NCBI RefSeq assembly: GCF_002112505.1
Contig: NZ_NEHW01000003.1
Location: 124,001-188,000 of the forward strand
Direction of reading: 5' to 3'
From: Pseudomonas sp. R28(2017)
GTDB taxonomy: Bacteria; Pseudomonadota; Gammaproteobacteria; Pseudomonadales; Pseudomonadaceae
Length of the DNA stretch: 64,000 bases
The notes below the pieces were generated by a model that was not told where the DNA came from, did no database searches, and saw nothing but the letters and a program-made list of their open reading frames with translations. A program made the translations under genes and the position numbers. Within the stretch, counting starts at the first letter, position 1, and every line of letters begins with the position of its first letter. Below are positions 50,850-60,654 of the stretch, in pieces.

Positions 50850-52271
50850 TCAGTGCTTGCGGATCTTCTCGACAATGGCTGTGGTCGAGCTGTTTTCGAC
50901 CAGCCCCAGCACCTTCACGGTACCGCCATAGCCCTTGACGATATCGGCACCGACCACCTGGTCGATACCGTAGTCCCCGCCCTTGACCAGCACGTCCGGC
51001 TTGACCTGGCTCAGCAGGTTTTCCGGCGTGCCCTCCGGGAAGCTGATCACCCAATCCACCGCGCCCAGGCCCGCCAGCACAGCCATGCGCCGGTCGGCAC
51101 TGTTGATCGGACGGCCTGGCCCCTTCAGGCGGCTGACCGAGGCATCGTCGTTGACCGCGACGATCAGGCGATCACCCTGTGCCCGCGCCTGCTCCAGGTA
51201 GGTGACATGCCCGGCATGGAGGATATCGAAGCAACCGTTGGTGAAGACGATCTTCTCCTTGTGCGCCCGCGCATCGTCGATGGCCAGCAGCAGTTGCTCA
51301 AGGCCCAGCACGCCACGCTCGGAACCTTCCTCACGCTGGATCGCCCGGCGCAGCTCCGGCGCACTGATTGCGGCAGTACCCAGCTTGCCGACCACGATAC
51401 CTGCAGCCAGGTTGGCCAGGGCCACGGCGTGCGGCAGGTCTTCGCCTGCGGCAATGGCAGCCGCCAAGGTAGAGATCACGGTGTCGCCGGCACCGGTCAC
51501 ATCGAACACTTCGCGAGCCCGTGCAGGCAGGTGCAGCGCCGGCTGGCCGGTGCGCAGCAGGGTCATGCCGTGCTCGCCACGGGTCACCAGCAACGCGCCA
51601 AGGTCCAGGTCCTGCAGCAATTGCAGGCCTTTGGCGACCAGTTCGGCCTCATCGGCGCAACGGCCGACGATGGTTTCGAACTCGCTGAGGTTCGGGGTGA
51701 TCAGGCTGGCACCACGGTAGATGGAAAAATCCTTGCCCTTGGGGTCGGCCAGCACCGGAATGCCCTTGGCACGCGCGGCCTGGATCAGGCTCTGGTGGTT
51801 TTTCAGCGCGCCCTTGCCGTAGTCGGACAGGACCAGCACCTTGACCCCTTCGAGCAGGCTGTCGACTTCCGCCCCCAGCGACAGCGGGTCGGTGGCGAAC
51901 GGTTCTTCGAAATCGATGCGCAGCAGTTGCTGGTGACGGCTCATGACCCGCAGCTTGACGATGGTCGGCTGGTGCGCGATGCGCTGGAACACCGAACGCA
52001 CGCCAGCGGCCTGCAGGCTGTTGGCGAGGCTGTCGGCGGCCTCGTCCTGGCCGGTGACACCGATCAGCGAGGCTGGCGCGCCGAGGGCGGCGATGTTCAA
52101 GGCAACGTTGGCCGCGCCGCCGGGGCGATCCTCGATCTGATCGACCTTGACCACCGGCACTGGCGCTTCAGGCGAGATACGCGAAGTACCGCCATGCCAG
52201 TAGCGGTCGAGCATGACATCGCCGACCACCAGTACCGGGGCTTGATCGAAACGCGGCATGGACAACTTCAT
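50850..52271 (-). CDS. hldE: Bifunctional heptose-7-phosphate kinase / heptose-1-phosphate adenylyltransferase
   Basis: Makes ADP-heptose for the LPS inner core. The 473-residue protein joins a PfkB-type kinase (about 1-320; '[20 protein letters not shown]', '[20 protein letters not shown]') to a cytidylyltransferase-type domain (about 340-473; '[20 protein letters not shown]', 'VLVKGGDY'). I start it at ATG 52271; the ribosome site is weak. It follows msbA on the same strand. Confidence 0.97.
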   Translation of the reverse strand: MKLSMPRFDQAPVLVVGDVMLDRYWHGGTSRISPEAPVPVVKVDQIEDRPGGAANVALNIAALGAPASLIGVTGQDEAADSLANSLQAAGVRSVFQRIAHQPTIVKLRVMSRHQQLLRIDFEEPFATDPLSLGAEVDSLLEGVKVLVLSDYGKGALKNHQSLIQAARAKGIPVLADPKGKDFSIYRGASLITPNLSEFETIVGRCADEAELVAKGLQLLQDLDLGALLVTRGEHGMTLLRTGQPALHLPARAREVFDVTGAGDTVISTLAAAIAAGEDLPHAVALANLAAGIVVGKLGTAAISAPELRRAIQREEGSERGVLGLEQLLLAIDDARAHKEKIVFTNGCFDILHAGHVTYLEQARAQGDRLIVAVNDDASVSRLKGPGRPINSADRRMAVLAGLGAVDWVISFPEGTPENLLSQVKPDVLVKGGDYGIDQVVGADIVKGYGGTVKVLGLVENSSTTAIVEKIRKH

Positions 52272-52368
52272 GGGCAACCCATATGGAAATAATGAACAGG
52301 GGCAGGATATTAGCACAGGGTAGGCGACGGCTTTACGGCCAGATACACCCTGCAAAATTCCCGTGACA

Positions 52369-52391
52369 ATCGGGGCCGATATGGCCCCGAT
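52369..52391 (-). other. Hairpin downstream of msbA
   Basis: ATCGGGGCC pairs with GGCCCCGAT across five bases, nine bases past the msbA stop. The minus-strand tail is TTGTCACGG, so it is at best a weak terminator; hldE may be partly co-transcribed. Confidence 0.45.
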
Positions 52392-52400
52392 CAAGGCAGG

Positions 52401-54212
52401 TCAGGTGATGTCGGCCTTGGCCGGCTCATCCAGGCCCATGGCATGCAGGCGGGCATAATGGCCATTGGCCGCAAGCAGTTCGGCATGGGTGCCGCGCTCG
52501 ACCAGACGGCCCTGATCCATCACCAGAATCAGGTCGGCCTTCTCGATGGTCGACAGGCGGTGGGCGATCACCAGCGTGGTACGGCCCTGCATGACATGAT
52601 CGAGAGCCGCCTGGATATGCCGCTCGGACTCGGTATCCAGCGCCGAAGTGGCCTCGTCGAGGATGAGCAGCGGCGCATTCTTCAGGAGTGCCCGGGCAAT
52701 CGCCAGGCGCTGGCGCTGGCCACCGGAGAGCAGCACGCCGTTTTCACCGACTTCGGTATCGAAGCCCTTGGGCAGGCGGTCGACAAACTCCTTGGCGTAG
52801 GCGTCTGCAGCTGCCGCTTCGATATCGGCACGCGGGGCGCCCGCCAGGTCGCCATAGGCGATGTTGTTGGCCACGGTATCGTTGAACAGGGTGACGTGCT
52901 GGGTCACCTGGGACACATGGCGGCGCAGGTTGCGCAGGCGATAGTTTTCGATCTCCACGCCATCGAGCAGGATCTCCCCCTGGTCGTGGTGGTAGAAGCG
53001 CGGGATCAACGCCGCCAGGGTCGACTTGCCGCTGCCCGAGCGCCCGACCAGGGCAATCATCTGCCCGGGCTCGGCGACGAAGCTGATGTCGCTCAGCACC
53101 TCGCGCTCGGTGCCAGGGTAGGTGAAGCTCAGGTTGCGCACTTCGAGGCGGCCTGCCACACGGTCCTTCTCGACGGTACCGGTGTCGACCTCCGGCTGCT
53201 CGTCCAGTTGCTCGAAAATGCTTTCGGCACCGGCCAGGCCCTTCTGGATGGTCGAACTGACTTCCGACAGCTGACGGATCGGCTTGGGCAGCAGGCCAGC
53301 TGCGGTGATGTAGGCCACCAGGTCACCGGCGGTGGACTCGCCCCGCAGGAACAGCACCAGGAACATCAACGCCGCCATGGCGGTGTAGATCACCAGCTGC
53401 AACAGCGGCGTATACAGCGAGCCGGTCTTGGTCATGTGCAGCTGCTTGTCGGTGTTGCTCTGGCTGGCCTTGCCGAAGCGCTGCTGCTCGTAAGCTTCAC
53501 CGCCGAAGCTGCGGACCACGCGGTAGCCCTGGATGGTCTCGGAGGCGACATGCGTCACGTCGCCCATGGCGGACTGGATCTTCTTGCTCTGCTTGCGGAA
53601 TTTCTTGCTGGCAATGCTGACCATCACCGCGATCACCGGCAGGATGGCGACCATCACCAGGGTCAGGTGCCAGTTCATCCACAGCAGGTAGCCGAACAGG
53701 AACACCACCGTCAGGCCTTCACGGATAACGACCTTGATCGCATCGGTGGCGGCACCGGTGACCATGGTCACGTTGAAGGTGATCCGCGAAATCAGGTGGC
53801 CCGAGTTGTGGTTGTCGAAGTAGCGGTTGGGCAGTACCAGCAGCTTGTTGAACAGTTCCACGCGCAGGTCATGCACCAGGCACAGGGAAACCTTGGCCAG
53901 GAAGTAATTGCCCAGGAACGAACCCAGGCCTTGCCACGCCGCGATCAGGATGATCAGCAGCGGCACCGCCTGCAGCAACTGCAGGTCGCGCAGGTACGGG
54001 ACATTGGGGAACAACACCGCTTCCGGGTTGCTCAGCCCGTCGACGAAATACTTGAGTATCCCGGCCAGCATGGGCTGGGTCGAAGCAAAGATCACGAAAC
54101 CGACGATGCTCAGCAGGAAAATGCCGACATAGGGTTTCACGTAGCTCAGCAGCCGGAAGTAGATCTTCAGGCTGGAGCTGTGCTCCGCCGGTAGCGGTGT
54201 TTCGGCCATCAT
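52401..54212 (-). CDS. msbA: Lipid A-core ABC flippase MsbA
   Basis: A 603-residue half-transporter that moves lipid A-core to the outer leaflet. Six N-terminal helices (about 15-320) are followed by the ATPase: Walker A 'GRSGSGKSTLAALIPR', signature 'LSGGQRQRLAIARAL' and Walker B 'LLILDEATSALDTE', with the switch His in 'VIAHRLSTIEKA'. ATG at 54212 or the next codon. It is 12 bases downstream of the ligase-like gene. Confidence 0.96.
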   Translation of the reverse strand: MMAETPLPAEHSSSLKIYFRLLSYVKPYVGIFLLSIVGFVIFASTQPMLAGILKYFVDGLSNPEAVLFPNVPYLRDLQLLQAVPLLIILIAAWQGLGSFLGNYFLAKVSLCLVHDLRVELFNKLLVLPNRYFDNHNSGHLISRITFNVTMVTGAATDAIKVVIREGLTVVFLFGYLLWMNWHLTLVMVAILPVIAVMVSIASKKFRKQSKKIQSAMGDVTHVASETIQGYRVVRSFGGEAYEQQRFGKASQSNTDKQLHMTKTGSLYTPLLQLVIYTAMAALMFLVLFLRGESTAGDLVAYITAAGLLPKPIRQLSEVSSTIQKGLAGAESIFEQLDEQPEVDTGTVEKDRVAGRLEVRNLSFTYPGTEREVLSDISFVAEPGQMIALVGRSGSGKSTLAALIPRFYHHDQGEILLDGVEIENYRLRNLRRHVSQVTQHVTLFNDTVANNIAYGDLAGAPRADIEAAAADAYAKEFVDRLPKGFDTEVGENGVLLSGGQRQRLAIARALLKNAPLLILDEATSALDTESERHIQAALDHVMQGRTTLVIAHRLSTIEKADLILVMDQGRLVERGTHAELLAANGHYARLHAMGLDEPAKADIT

Positions 54213-54224
54213 CGAGCTCGCTGT

Positions 54225-55400
54225 TCAGGTTGAACCGGAAATTTTACCACAGGCATCATTTTCGGCACGCATCCATGGCAACAACATGACCAGAGCAACC
54301 GGCAGCCAACTGACGAACCACTCCGCGCGCGGTGTGGCCGTCAGGCTGGCAGCATCGAACTGCATCGCCATTGTCGAAAAGACCCAGAGACCGAGCAGGA
54401 TCTTGCCCATCGAGGTATGCCGGGCGCGAACGATCTCACCTAGGGCGAACAGCCAGACTACAGCCCACAGCAGCATGCCGGGTAGCCCCAATTCCAAGGC
54501 GACGTGGGTGAACATGTTATGGGAATGATCGAACTGAAGGCCCGCAACGCTCACGCGGTAGGAGGATCCAAGGCCCAACCCACCCCACGGATGCGCATCG
54601 ATCATGCTCAATACCACCTCGAAGATCTGTGGACGATAAGACACACCGCGCGCAGTTAGCAGGTCATACATGGCAAAGATGGCCAGCCCGATGCTGACAA
54701 TTGCCATCACCGCAATCACGCGGCTATGCCGGTCCCGACACCATAGTGGGGCAAGCAACAAAGTAAACAGCAAGGACAACACTGCACCTCGGCTCTGACT
54801 GAGCACGACGAAGGCGCCCATGCAGGCCAATGCCAGCAACCAACCAGCCCGGGCAAGCCGTTGGCGGGGCATCTGATACAGCAGCAACAGCGCTGCGGCA
54901 GCCACCACATAGGCACCGAGAATCGGATGCGAGATTCCGCCGATACCGGTCAGCCGCGCGTTCAAAGGTTCGCCCTGCAGGCCATAGAAATGCACGATCG
55001 ACACAAAGGCAGCGAAGGCCAGCATTGCACTACCCGCCTGCAACAGGTGCCGGACACGGGCAGCGCCGGCTTGTGCCAGCATAGGGAACGCCAGCAAGAA
55101 CACGAATATGTAAAGTAAACGCTTGGCCTCACGACCCGCATCTTCGGCAGAGGTCCAAGCCAGGCTGATCAGCCCCCACACCATGAGCAACACGATGCTG
55201 ACCCACATCGCCGGTTGCCGCCGCCAGGCTTCGACCAGCACCCGCCGAGCCGGCCAGGCGAGCAGCAGCATGGGCACCCACAGGAACAGAACCAAACCTT
55301 GCTGATAAAACTTGTTGCTAGGCGCCAGGGCAATCGCCCCTAAGAACCACACCAGACCAAACCCCAACCAGGCCTTAACCCAGTTTTTCTCGTAGACCAT
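54225..55400 (-). CDS. O-antigen ligase/polymerase-like membrane protein (Wzy_C family)
   Basis: A 391-residue polytopic protein with about 11 helices. 'GAFVVLSQSRGAVLSLLF' and, before a long periplasmic loop, 'PQIFEVVLSMIDAHPWGGLG' plus 'DHSHNMFTHVALELGLPGM' form the Wzy_C/WaaL signature with the conserved His. The neighbouring msbA-hldE and core glycosyltransferases support WaaL. Codon use is noticeably more AT-rich than msbA, common in surface-polysaccharide genes. GAGGGG lies five bases upstream of the ATG. Confidence 0.82.
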   Translation of the reverse strand: MVYEKNWVKAWLGFGLVWFLGAIALAPSNKFYQQGLVLFLWVPMLLLAWPARRVLVEAWRRQPAMWVSIVLLMVWGLISLAWTSAEDAGREAKRLLYIFVFLLAFPMLAQAGAARVRHLLQAGSAMLAFAAFVSIVHFYGLQGEPLNARLTGIGGISHPILGAYVVAAAALLLLYQMPRQRLARAGWLLALACMGAFVVLSQSRGAVLSLLFTLLLAPLWCRDRHSRVIAVMAIVSIGLAIFAMYDLLTARGVSYRPQIFEVVLSMIDAHPWGGLGLGSSYRVSVAGLQFDHSHNMFTHVALELGLPGMLLWAVVWLFALGEIVRARHTSMGKILLGLWVFSTMAMQFDAASLTATPRAEWFVSWLPVALVMLLPWMRAENDACGKISGST

Positions 55401-55501
55401 AGGTCCCCTCGGTCAATCAACGACACCATACGTTGGTGCTGCAGCGTTATTTTCGGCATTATTGCCGGTCAAATTGTTCGCCAGACGACAAGGCTCAACT
55501 C

Positions 55502-56107
55502 ATGCAATGCTCCCGGCTCTCCCAGGTCGACTTCGATCAGCTGATACTAGGCGCCCAGGTACTGGAGGCTGACAGTCATGGCGCCAAAGTCTACCTGCTT
55601 GGCGATGGAAATTTCCTTAAGGTATTTCGTCGCAAGCGACTGATTTCATCTGCGCTGCTGCGTCCTTACTCGCAACGTTTCGTCGACAATGCCGCGCGCC
55701 TTGCACAGTTAGGTATCCCGACCCTTGAGGTGATCAGCCAGCACAGACTGGATGTGCCGGGTAGAACAGCCGTGCTATATCGCCCACTGCCCGGACGCAC
55801 CTTGTTGCAAATGTCTCGCGACTCCGGTTTCAGCTGGGATGACTACCTGCCCCGCCTGATCGAACTGATCCGCCACCTGCACCGCAGCGGTATCTATTTC
55901 CGCTCCCTGCATCTGGGCAATGTAGTCGTCACGACTGGCCAGCGCCTCGGCCTGATCGACGTGGCAGACATGCGTTTCCTGCGCCCGCCACTGTCTGCCC
56001 GCATGATCCGTCGCAATGTGCAGCACATGGTACGTTACATTGAGCGGGAGAAGCTGACAGACCGGTTCCCCCTCGCCGATTTCGAAGCGGCCTTGCTGGC
56101 GCACTGA
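55502..56107 (+). CDS. Protein-kinase-fold (WaaP-like) LPS core kinase candidate
   Basis: A 201-residue protein. 'VYLLGDGNFLKVFRRKRLIS' contains the ATP-binding Lys, 'IRHLHRSGIYFRSLHLGNVV' the catalytic-loop Asn (H-x-x-N type) and 'LGLIDVADMRFLR' the metal Asp. This is the kinase-like arrangement of WaaP/Kdo-kinase enzymes that phosphorylate core heptose. Homologues are sometimes called 'toluene tolerance protein'. I chose ATG 55502 (AAGG eight bases upstream) over a TTG at 55433. It converges almost end to end with the glycosyltransferase at 56110 (two-base gap). Confidence 0.7.
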   Translation: MQCSRLSQVDFDQLILGAQVLEADSHGAKVYLLGDGNFLKVFRRKRLISSALLRPYSQRFVDNAARLAQLGIPTLEVISQHRLDVPGRTAVLYRPLPGRTLLQMSRDSGFSWDDYLPRLIELIRHLHRSGIYFRSLHLGNVVVTTGQRLGLIDVADMRFLRPPLSARMIRRNVQHMVRYIEREKLTDRFPLADFEAALLAH

Positions 56108-56109
56108 TC

Positions 56110-57195
56110 TCAACCACGCAGCAGGCTGTGCGCCCCGTCGCAGAAAGCCTGCCATGCGGCCTCCGGCGCCAGCGCCTGCCGTTGCCGGGCGGCCAGCGCC
56201 AGCGCGCCAGCTACATCGCAACACGCGATCTGCTGCGCCCAGGCTTCCACGTCGCCAACTGCCAGGTAACACCCCGACTCCTGCAATTGCTCGCGAAACA
56301 CCGGCAAATCGCTGCAAACCACCGGCACATCCGCCATGACGGCTTCTTGCACTACCAGACCCAAGCCTTCGGCACGCGAAGGTACCAGGAGCCAGTCAAA
56401 CGCCCGGTATAGTTGCTGCAAGTTATCGTGATGGCCACACAGACGCACGCTATCGGTCAGGCCCAGGCCATCTATCCGAGCCTGCAGGCTGGCGCGCAGG
56501 GGGCCGTCACCGACAATCGCAAGCTGCATGCCCGTATGCCCCGCAGCTCTGGCGAAGGCCTCGATGATCATCTCGAAACCTTTGCTTTCGACCAGCCGCC
56601 CCACGGCGCCGAGCAGCAGCCCCCGGGCTGGCAGCGCCAATACCTGGCGCGCCTGCTCACGACTGAGCAGCGGCCTGGCAAACGCTTGCGGGTCAAACGC
56701 CATGCGAAGGGTCTGTACTGGCCGGCCAATGTCATGTTCCAGCGAACGCGCCAAGGTGTGCGAGACTGCAGCGATACTCAACCGCTCTACAGGCAGCCTG
56801 TTGAGCAACTTCACATCGCTGTCGTTCAGGCGGGTCATGCCATGGAACAGGACCTTGGCCCGAACTTCAGGGATCCGCTGCATCACTGGCAAAACCAACC
56901 GCGCCACACCAACGCCATCGAGCAGGATCACGTCCGCCCCAGCTTCCTTCAGCGCCCGCTGCAGACGCAGACGCAGCCAAGGCCTCAATAGACGCCACAG
57001 GTGCTTGCCCTTCAATGCACGTTGCGGCATGTGCCATACGCGGGTCGTACCCCAAGCGTGGCACCGCTCACCACCGAGTAGCAACCAGTTACTGATACGG
57101 GCGTCGGCCCCCGCGTGCGACAGCACTTGTTGATGGACTTTATGGATGGACATGTACGGCGAACCGCCCGCCCACATCATGTTGACAATATTCAT
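56110..57195 (-). CDS. Family 4 glycosyltransferase (LPS core, WapR-like position)
   Basis: A 361-residue GT-B glycosyltransferase. 'LLLGAVGRLVESKGFEMIIE' is the start of the nucleotide-sugar domain, 'LAIVGDGPLRASLQARIDGL' and 'LLVPSRAEGLGLVVQEAVMA' the E-X7-E region. Position next to a WaaL-like gene matches wapR of P. aeruginosa, but donor and acceptor cannot be read from sequence. ATG 57195 has no clear ribosome site. A run of eight T lies in its leader (57251-57258). Confidence 0.82.
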   Translation of the reverse strand: MNIVNMMWAGGSPYMSIHKVHQQVLSHAGADARISNWLLLGGERCHAWGTTRVWHMPQRALKGKHLWRLLRPWLRLRLQRALKEAGADVILLDGVGVARLVLPVMQRIPEVRAKVLFHGMTRLNDSDVKLLNRLPVERLSIAAVSHTLARSLEHDIGRPVQTLRMAFDPQAFARPLLSREQARQVLALPARGLLLGAVGRLVESKGFEMIIEAFARAAGHTGMQLAIVGDGPLRASLQARIDGLGLTDSVRLCGHHDNLQQLYRAFDWLLVPSRAEGLGLVVQEAVMADVPVVCSDLPVFREQLQESGCYLAVGDVEAWAQQIACCDVAGALALAARQRQALAPEAAWQAFCDGAHSLLRG

Positions 57196-57363
57196 GGGGA
57201 TAGCGCCGCTCTCCCGTGCAAGCCAGATGGGACTGCAACGTCAATGACAGAAAAAAAAGATCCCATGCCGACCAGGGTATCCAAGCGCTGCGTCAATGCC
57301 CGTCTTGTCCCGGCGTAGAGCCGGGTAGACACCCTCCCTTCAGCATAGGCTGGAATATTCAGG

Positions 57364-58320
57364 TTAGAAGCCCAGCTTAAGCCGCAAGCGCTGCCACGCA
57401 GACAGCGGCGGCTGCGGCCTGAGTGCCGGGCGCATATGTTCAACAATGCTGCGCCCCACAGCAGCGAAACTGAAACGCGACACTGCCAGCTCTCGACCCT
57501 TTTCGGCAATTTGCTGCGCAAGCGCAGGGTTTTCCCGCAAGATGCGCAACTTCGCCTGCAGCATCGGGATGTTGTCATAGAACACGACGTTGACCATGTC
57601 CTGCAGGCCCAGTGCGCGGTTCTCGGCTTCGCCCTGGTCGTATGCCAGCAGCACGCAGCCACAGGCCATGGCTTCGAAGTTCTTGATCATATACTCGCCC
57701 ATGCCGACATCGGCACTGACGAAGAACTGGATACGGTTGAGTGTGTTGCAGTAGTCCTCACCCGACTTGGTGCGGGTCACCACCAGGTTCTCGACCCGCC
57801 CCAGTTCATCCAGCAGCGCCTTGCGCCCGCTGTAGGCGACGCTGTTGGTGCTGCCGACGAAGGCCAGTTTGATATCGCGCTCGCGGCCTTGGTCGGCCAG
57901 CAGTTGCTCATCGTAGCCCTTGGGCACGAACACCGCGTCGAAACCCTCCTGGCGCAGGCGTTCGCTGACCCTGTAGCCCGAGCTGATCACCCGCGCCCAC
58001 GGCAGCTTGCGGTAATGCGCACTGAACTTGCCGGTGTACTTGCAGGGAATGTAGTTCTGGTAGGCGTCGTGCTCGAGAATGACCAGGTTCGGCACCGTGC
58101 GGATGAAGGCAGCCTGACGCATCTCTTGCTTGAAGCGCAGGAAGAAGACAATGCGGTCATAGCGCTCGACCTGCACTTCACGTTTGAAATAGCGGCGCAG
58201 GTTGCGCTGGTCCTCGCTGCTCAGCCAGCGCAGGTCGCATTCACAGTTGGCCGCGACGCCGTCGTACAGGCGATCGAGGATCGCACGTTGTTCCTTCTGT
58301 ACCAGAAATAGGACTTTCAT
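57364..58320 (-). CDS. Glycosyltransferase (Ssg-like, cell-surface polysaccharide)
   Basis: A 318-residue protein. The N-terminus 'KVLFLVQKEQRAILDRLYDG' and the C-terminal 'YMIKNFEAMACGCVLLAYDQ' (Glyco_trans_1_2 type E-X-M-A-C-G) place it with GT-B enzymes. The same gene order in P. aeruginosa has ssg here, a factor for LPS and exopolysaccharide. I start it at ATG 58320 with AAGGA; the longer frame overlaps the upstream gene. The 168-base gap downstream has no gene. Confidence 0.82.
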   Translation of the reverse strand: MKVLFLVQKEQRAILDRLYDGVAANCECDLRWLSSEDQRNLRRYFKREVQVERYDRIVFFLRFKQEMRQAAFIRTVPNLVILEHDAYQNYIPCKYTGKFSAHYRKLPWARVISSGYRVSERLRQEGFDAVFVPKGYDEQLLADQGRERDIKLAFVGSTNSVAYSGRKALLDELGRVENLVVTRTKSGEDYCNTLNRIQFFVSADVGMGEYMIKNFEAMACGCVLLAYDQGEAENRALGLQDMVNVVFYDNIPMLQAKLRILRENPALAQQIAEKGRELAVSRFSFAAVGRSIVEHMRPALRPQPPLSAWQRLRLKLGF

Positions 58321-58357
58321 TACTTTCCTTGGGCGCTCTGCGCCATCGCGGTCGGGT

Positions 58358-59761
58358 TTACAGCTCACGCCGCCAGAACAATTCGTGCCGGCGCACGGCC
58401 TTGCGGAAGAACTCGTTCTCCCCGTAAGGCGACGCGCTGCGCCCCGCCAGCCAGCGCTGCAGCAACCGGCGCAGGCGGCGCTTGAACGGTGCCGGGGGCT
58501 GCAGGTCGTGCATCATGCCCAGGGCCATGGCCTTGTCACGCTGGGTAGCGACATCCAGCAGCAGGGTGCATGGCGCCCAGGCCTGTTCGGCGCTCAACTG
58601 CGGAGGCAAGGCCACGCCATCGCCGCTGTCGCCCATGGGCCAGCGGTCGTTGTCATGCAGGTGGTTGGCGTAGCACAGCAGTGTCTGCGGCTGCCAGGGC
58701 AAGCCCTGCAGGGCCTCCATGACGGCCGCCTGGGCGCAGATATGGTCGGGGTGCGGATCAAGCTGCGGGTGCGGCATGACCAGCACTTCAGGCCTGGCCA
58801 TTTCCAGCAGGGCCCGCAAGTCGGCCAGCAGGTTTTGCCAGGTTGGCGCACCATCGCGGTCCGCCGGCAGCGTAAACGGGTTGAACTGGCGGAACGGGCG
58901 GATATCGGCCATGTCCGCTTCGCGGGACGCAGCAGGCTGATCAGGGACGGCCTGCATGATGGGCAGCTGCAGGCAGAAATACCCCAACTGCAAGCAGCGT
59001 GACTCGGGAACGCCGGCCCAGCGCGGTACGGCGATGCTGTCCCAGGCGCGCAGGCGGCCCTTCAGGCGGGCAGCCTCCGACTTGCCCAGGCCCATCTGCT
59101 GATAGTGCTCGGCCTCGATCTCACCCGCAGTCAGGGTCACCACCCAAGTCTCGTCTGCCTGACTGTACAAACCATAAGCCGCCAGCTCGGCATCGTCGGC
59201 ATGCGGCGCTATCACCATCACGCGGCGGCGCTGAAGATCGACGCTGGGCGTTACCCACAGGCGTGGCTCACCCTGCAGTCGACAATGGCGCCCGCGCAGG
59301 CGCAGCGTGCCCGCCTGCAGAGGTGACGCCAGCCCGGTGAGGTTGAGGAAGCGCAGCCCATCGACGCCACGCTCGAAGGTTTGCCGGTCGCCGAGTTCGG
59401 CGCCGTGCAGCTCGACCCGCGGGTCCAGGAAGCGCCCCAGCCAGCCACTTTTCACCCGGACCTCAAGCACCAAGGTTTCATCGCCCTGCAACGCCGCGCC
59501 CACCTTGAGCAGCCCGTCGCGCAGCACGACCGGCGCCTCGTGGGTCAGTTCGCCAAAACGATAGGCGTAATCCTCGCCAGGCGCATAGAACAGGTGATCG
59601 GCGAACCACGCCTCGTGAGCGGCCCAGAGCAGCGGCAGCAGCAACAGCGGCAGCCACCACCAGCTGAAGACACCCAGCGCCACCAGCACCACCAGGCTGG
59701 CCAGCAAGCCCAGGCGCTTGTTGCGCCGATGGCGTTTGAGCAGCTGCTGTTTGCGGCTCAC
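58358..59761 (-). CDS. Membrane-anchored PIG-L-family deacetylase (DnpA-like)
   Basis: A 467-residue protein. Two close hydrophobic helices (about 15-55, 'LGLLASLVVLVALGVFSWWW') are followed by a ~120-residue beta-rich insert, then the PIG-L zinc domain: 'VMVIAPHADDAELAAYGLYS' (the AHPDDE-like motif, written PHADDAE) and 'PHPQLDPHPDHICAQAAVME'. PIG-L enzymes remove N-acetyl groups from sugars. In P. aeruginosa the gene in this position is DnpA, linked to fluoroquinolone tolerance. The start is GTG 59761, overlapping the Mig-14 stop (GTGA); no ribosome site of its own, so it is coupled. Confidence 0.85.
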   Translation of the reverse strand: MSRKQQLLKRHRRNKRLGLLASLVVLVALGVFSWWWLPLLLLPLLWAAHEAWFADHLFYAPGEDYAYRFGELTHEAPVVLRDGLLKVGAALQGDETLVLEVRVKSGWLGRFLDPRVELHGAELGDRQTFERGVDGLRFLNLTGLASPLQAGTLRLRGRHCRLQGEPRLWVTPSVDLQRRRVMVIAPHADDAELAAYGLYSQADETWVVTLTAGEIEAEHYQQMGLGKSEAARLKGRLRAWDSIAVPRWAGVPESRCLQLGYFCLQLPIMQAVPDQPAASREADMADIRPFRQFNPFTLPADRDGAPTWQNLLADLRALLEMARPEVLVMPHPQLDPHPDHICAQAAVMEALQGLPWQPQTLLCYANHLHDNDRWPMGDSGDGVALPPQLSAEQAWAPCTLLLDVATQRDKAMALGMMHDLQPPAPFKRRLRRLLQRWLAGRSASPYGENEFFRKAVRRHELFWRREL

Positions 59762-60654
59762 GACTGGAATACCGGCACAGGGTTGCACCAACGGTCCTTG
59801 TACTCACGGTCGGCACGCCCGAACGAGAAGCGCAGGGGCTTGTTGCGCGCCCGGGCATCTTCCCAGGCTGCCTGGGTATTGAGGAAGCTCAGCACGCTAC
59901 CGGGGCTGAAGGCCTTGGTCTCCGGGTCGACGCCGCCATTGATGTATTCGACGCTGATCCATTCGGGCGCTTCGACGCGATACACCAGCTGGATGGCGAT
60001 TGGCTTATCGTCGAGCATCAGCACCGAACCGATCAGCAGCTCGCGCAGGCGCTCCAGCACATCGGCCATGCGCTCGGCACCGGTGGCCGGGAAGCCCCAG
60101 CGGCGCTGGAACAGGTCGCAGTACATGGCGGCGATCTGCTGCGCGCTGAAGTCGCTGATCGGGCGCACCACGCCGCCCGCCTCTTCCAGCAGGCGCAATT
60201 CGCGGCGCTGGTTGTAGCGGAACTTCTTCGACAGGTCTTCATGGGCGCGGGCCATGGCCAGCTGCTCCTTCTGCACCTTGAGACCGCTGAAGCGGCCTTG
60301 GTTCAGCTCGGACAAGTAGCGTGCAGCGTGGCGCAACGGCGCGCCAGCATCAGCCGCCGCCGGCAGGATGATCTCGGCATTGCCAAGGTCGAACAGGGCT
60401 TTCTTGCCGGCACGCTTGAGCACGTCCTTGGCCAACGCCAGGTGGCGCCCCCAGGTCGCAATAGCGGCTTTCAGCTCGCCCGCCTGATAACAGCCCAGGT
60501 AACGCACCGGAATCTGGGCCAGATCGGCCAGTTGCTCGACCACCAACGGGTGCGTCGCGACGCTGCCACCGAAACGCGCCCACGCCTGGGCATAGGTCGG
60601 TGCATCGATGGCCTGCCAACCGCGTTCGCGAAAGGCTTGGATATGATTGAGCAT
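59758..60654 (-). CDS. Mig-14-family protein (GNAT/FemAB-like fold)
   Basis: A 298-residue protein. 'SELNQGRFSGLKVQKEQLAM', 'KFRYNQRRELRLLEEAGGVV' and 'SPGSVLSFLNTQAAWEDARA' fit Mig-14, which in Salmonella and P. aeruginosa supports resistance to antimicrobial peptides; the fold is acetyltransferase-like. The start is ATG 60654, overlapping the upstream glycosyltransferase stop (ATGA). Confidence 0.85.
   Translation of the reverse strand: MLNHIQAFRERGWQAIDAPTYAQAWARFGGSVATHPLVVEQLADLAQIPVRYLGCYQAGELKAAIATWGRHLALAKDVLKRAGKKALFDLGNAEIILPAAADAGAPLRHAARYLSELNQGRFSGLKVQKEQLAMARAHEDLSKKFRYNQRRELRLLEEAGGVVRPISDFSAQQIAAMYCDLFQRRWGFPATGAERMADVLERLRELLIGSVLMLDDKPIAIQLVYRVEAPEWISVEYINGGVDPETKAFSPGSVLSFLNTQAAWEDARARNKPLRFSFGRADREYKDRWCNPVPVFQS

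Noticed and set aside
52443..54194. 583-codon plus-strand frame
   Set aside because: Antisense of msbA, rich in His/Gln, no motif.
57245..57330. Terminator upstream of the glycosyltransferase at 56110
   Set aside because: There is a T8 run on the minus strand and a CCCGGC/GCCGGG stem, but they are about 50 bases apart and not in terminator arrangement.
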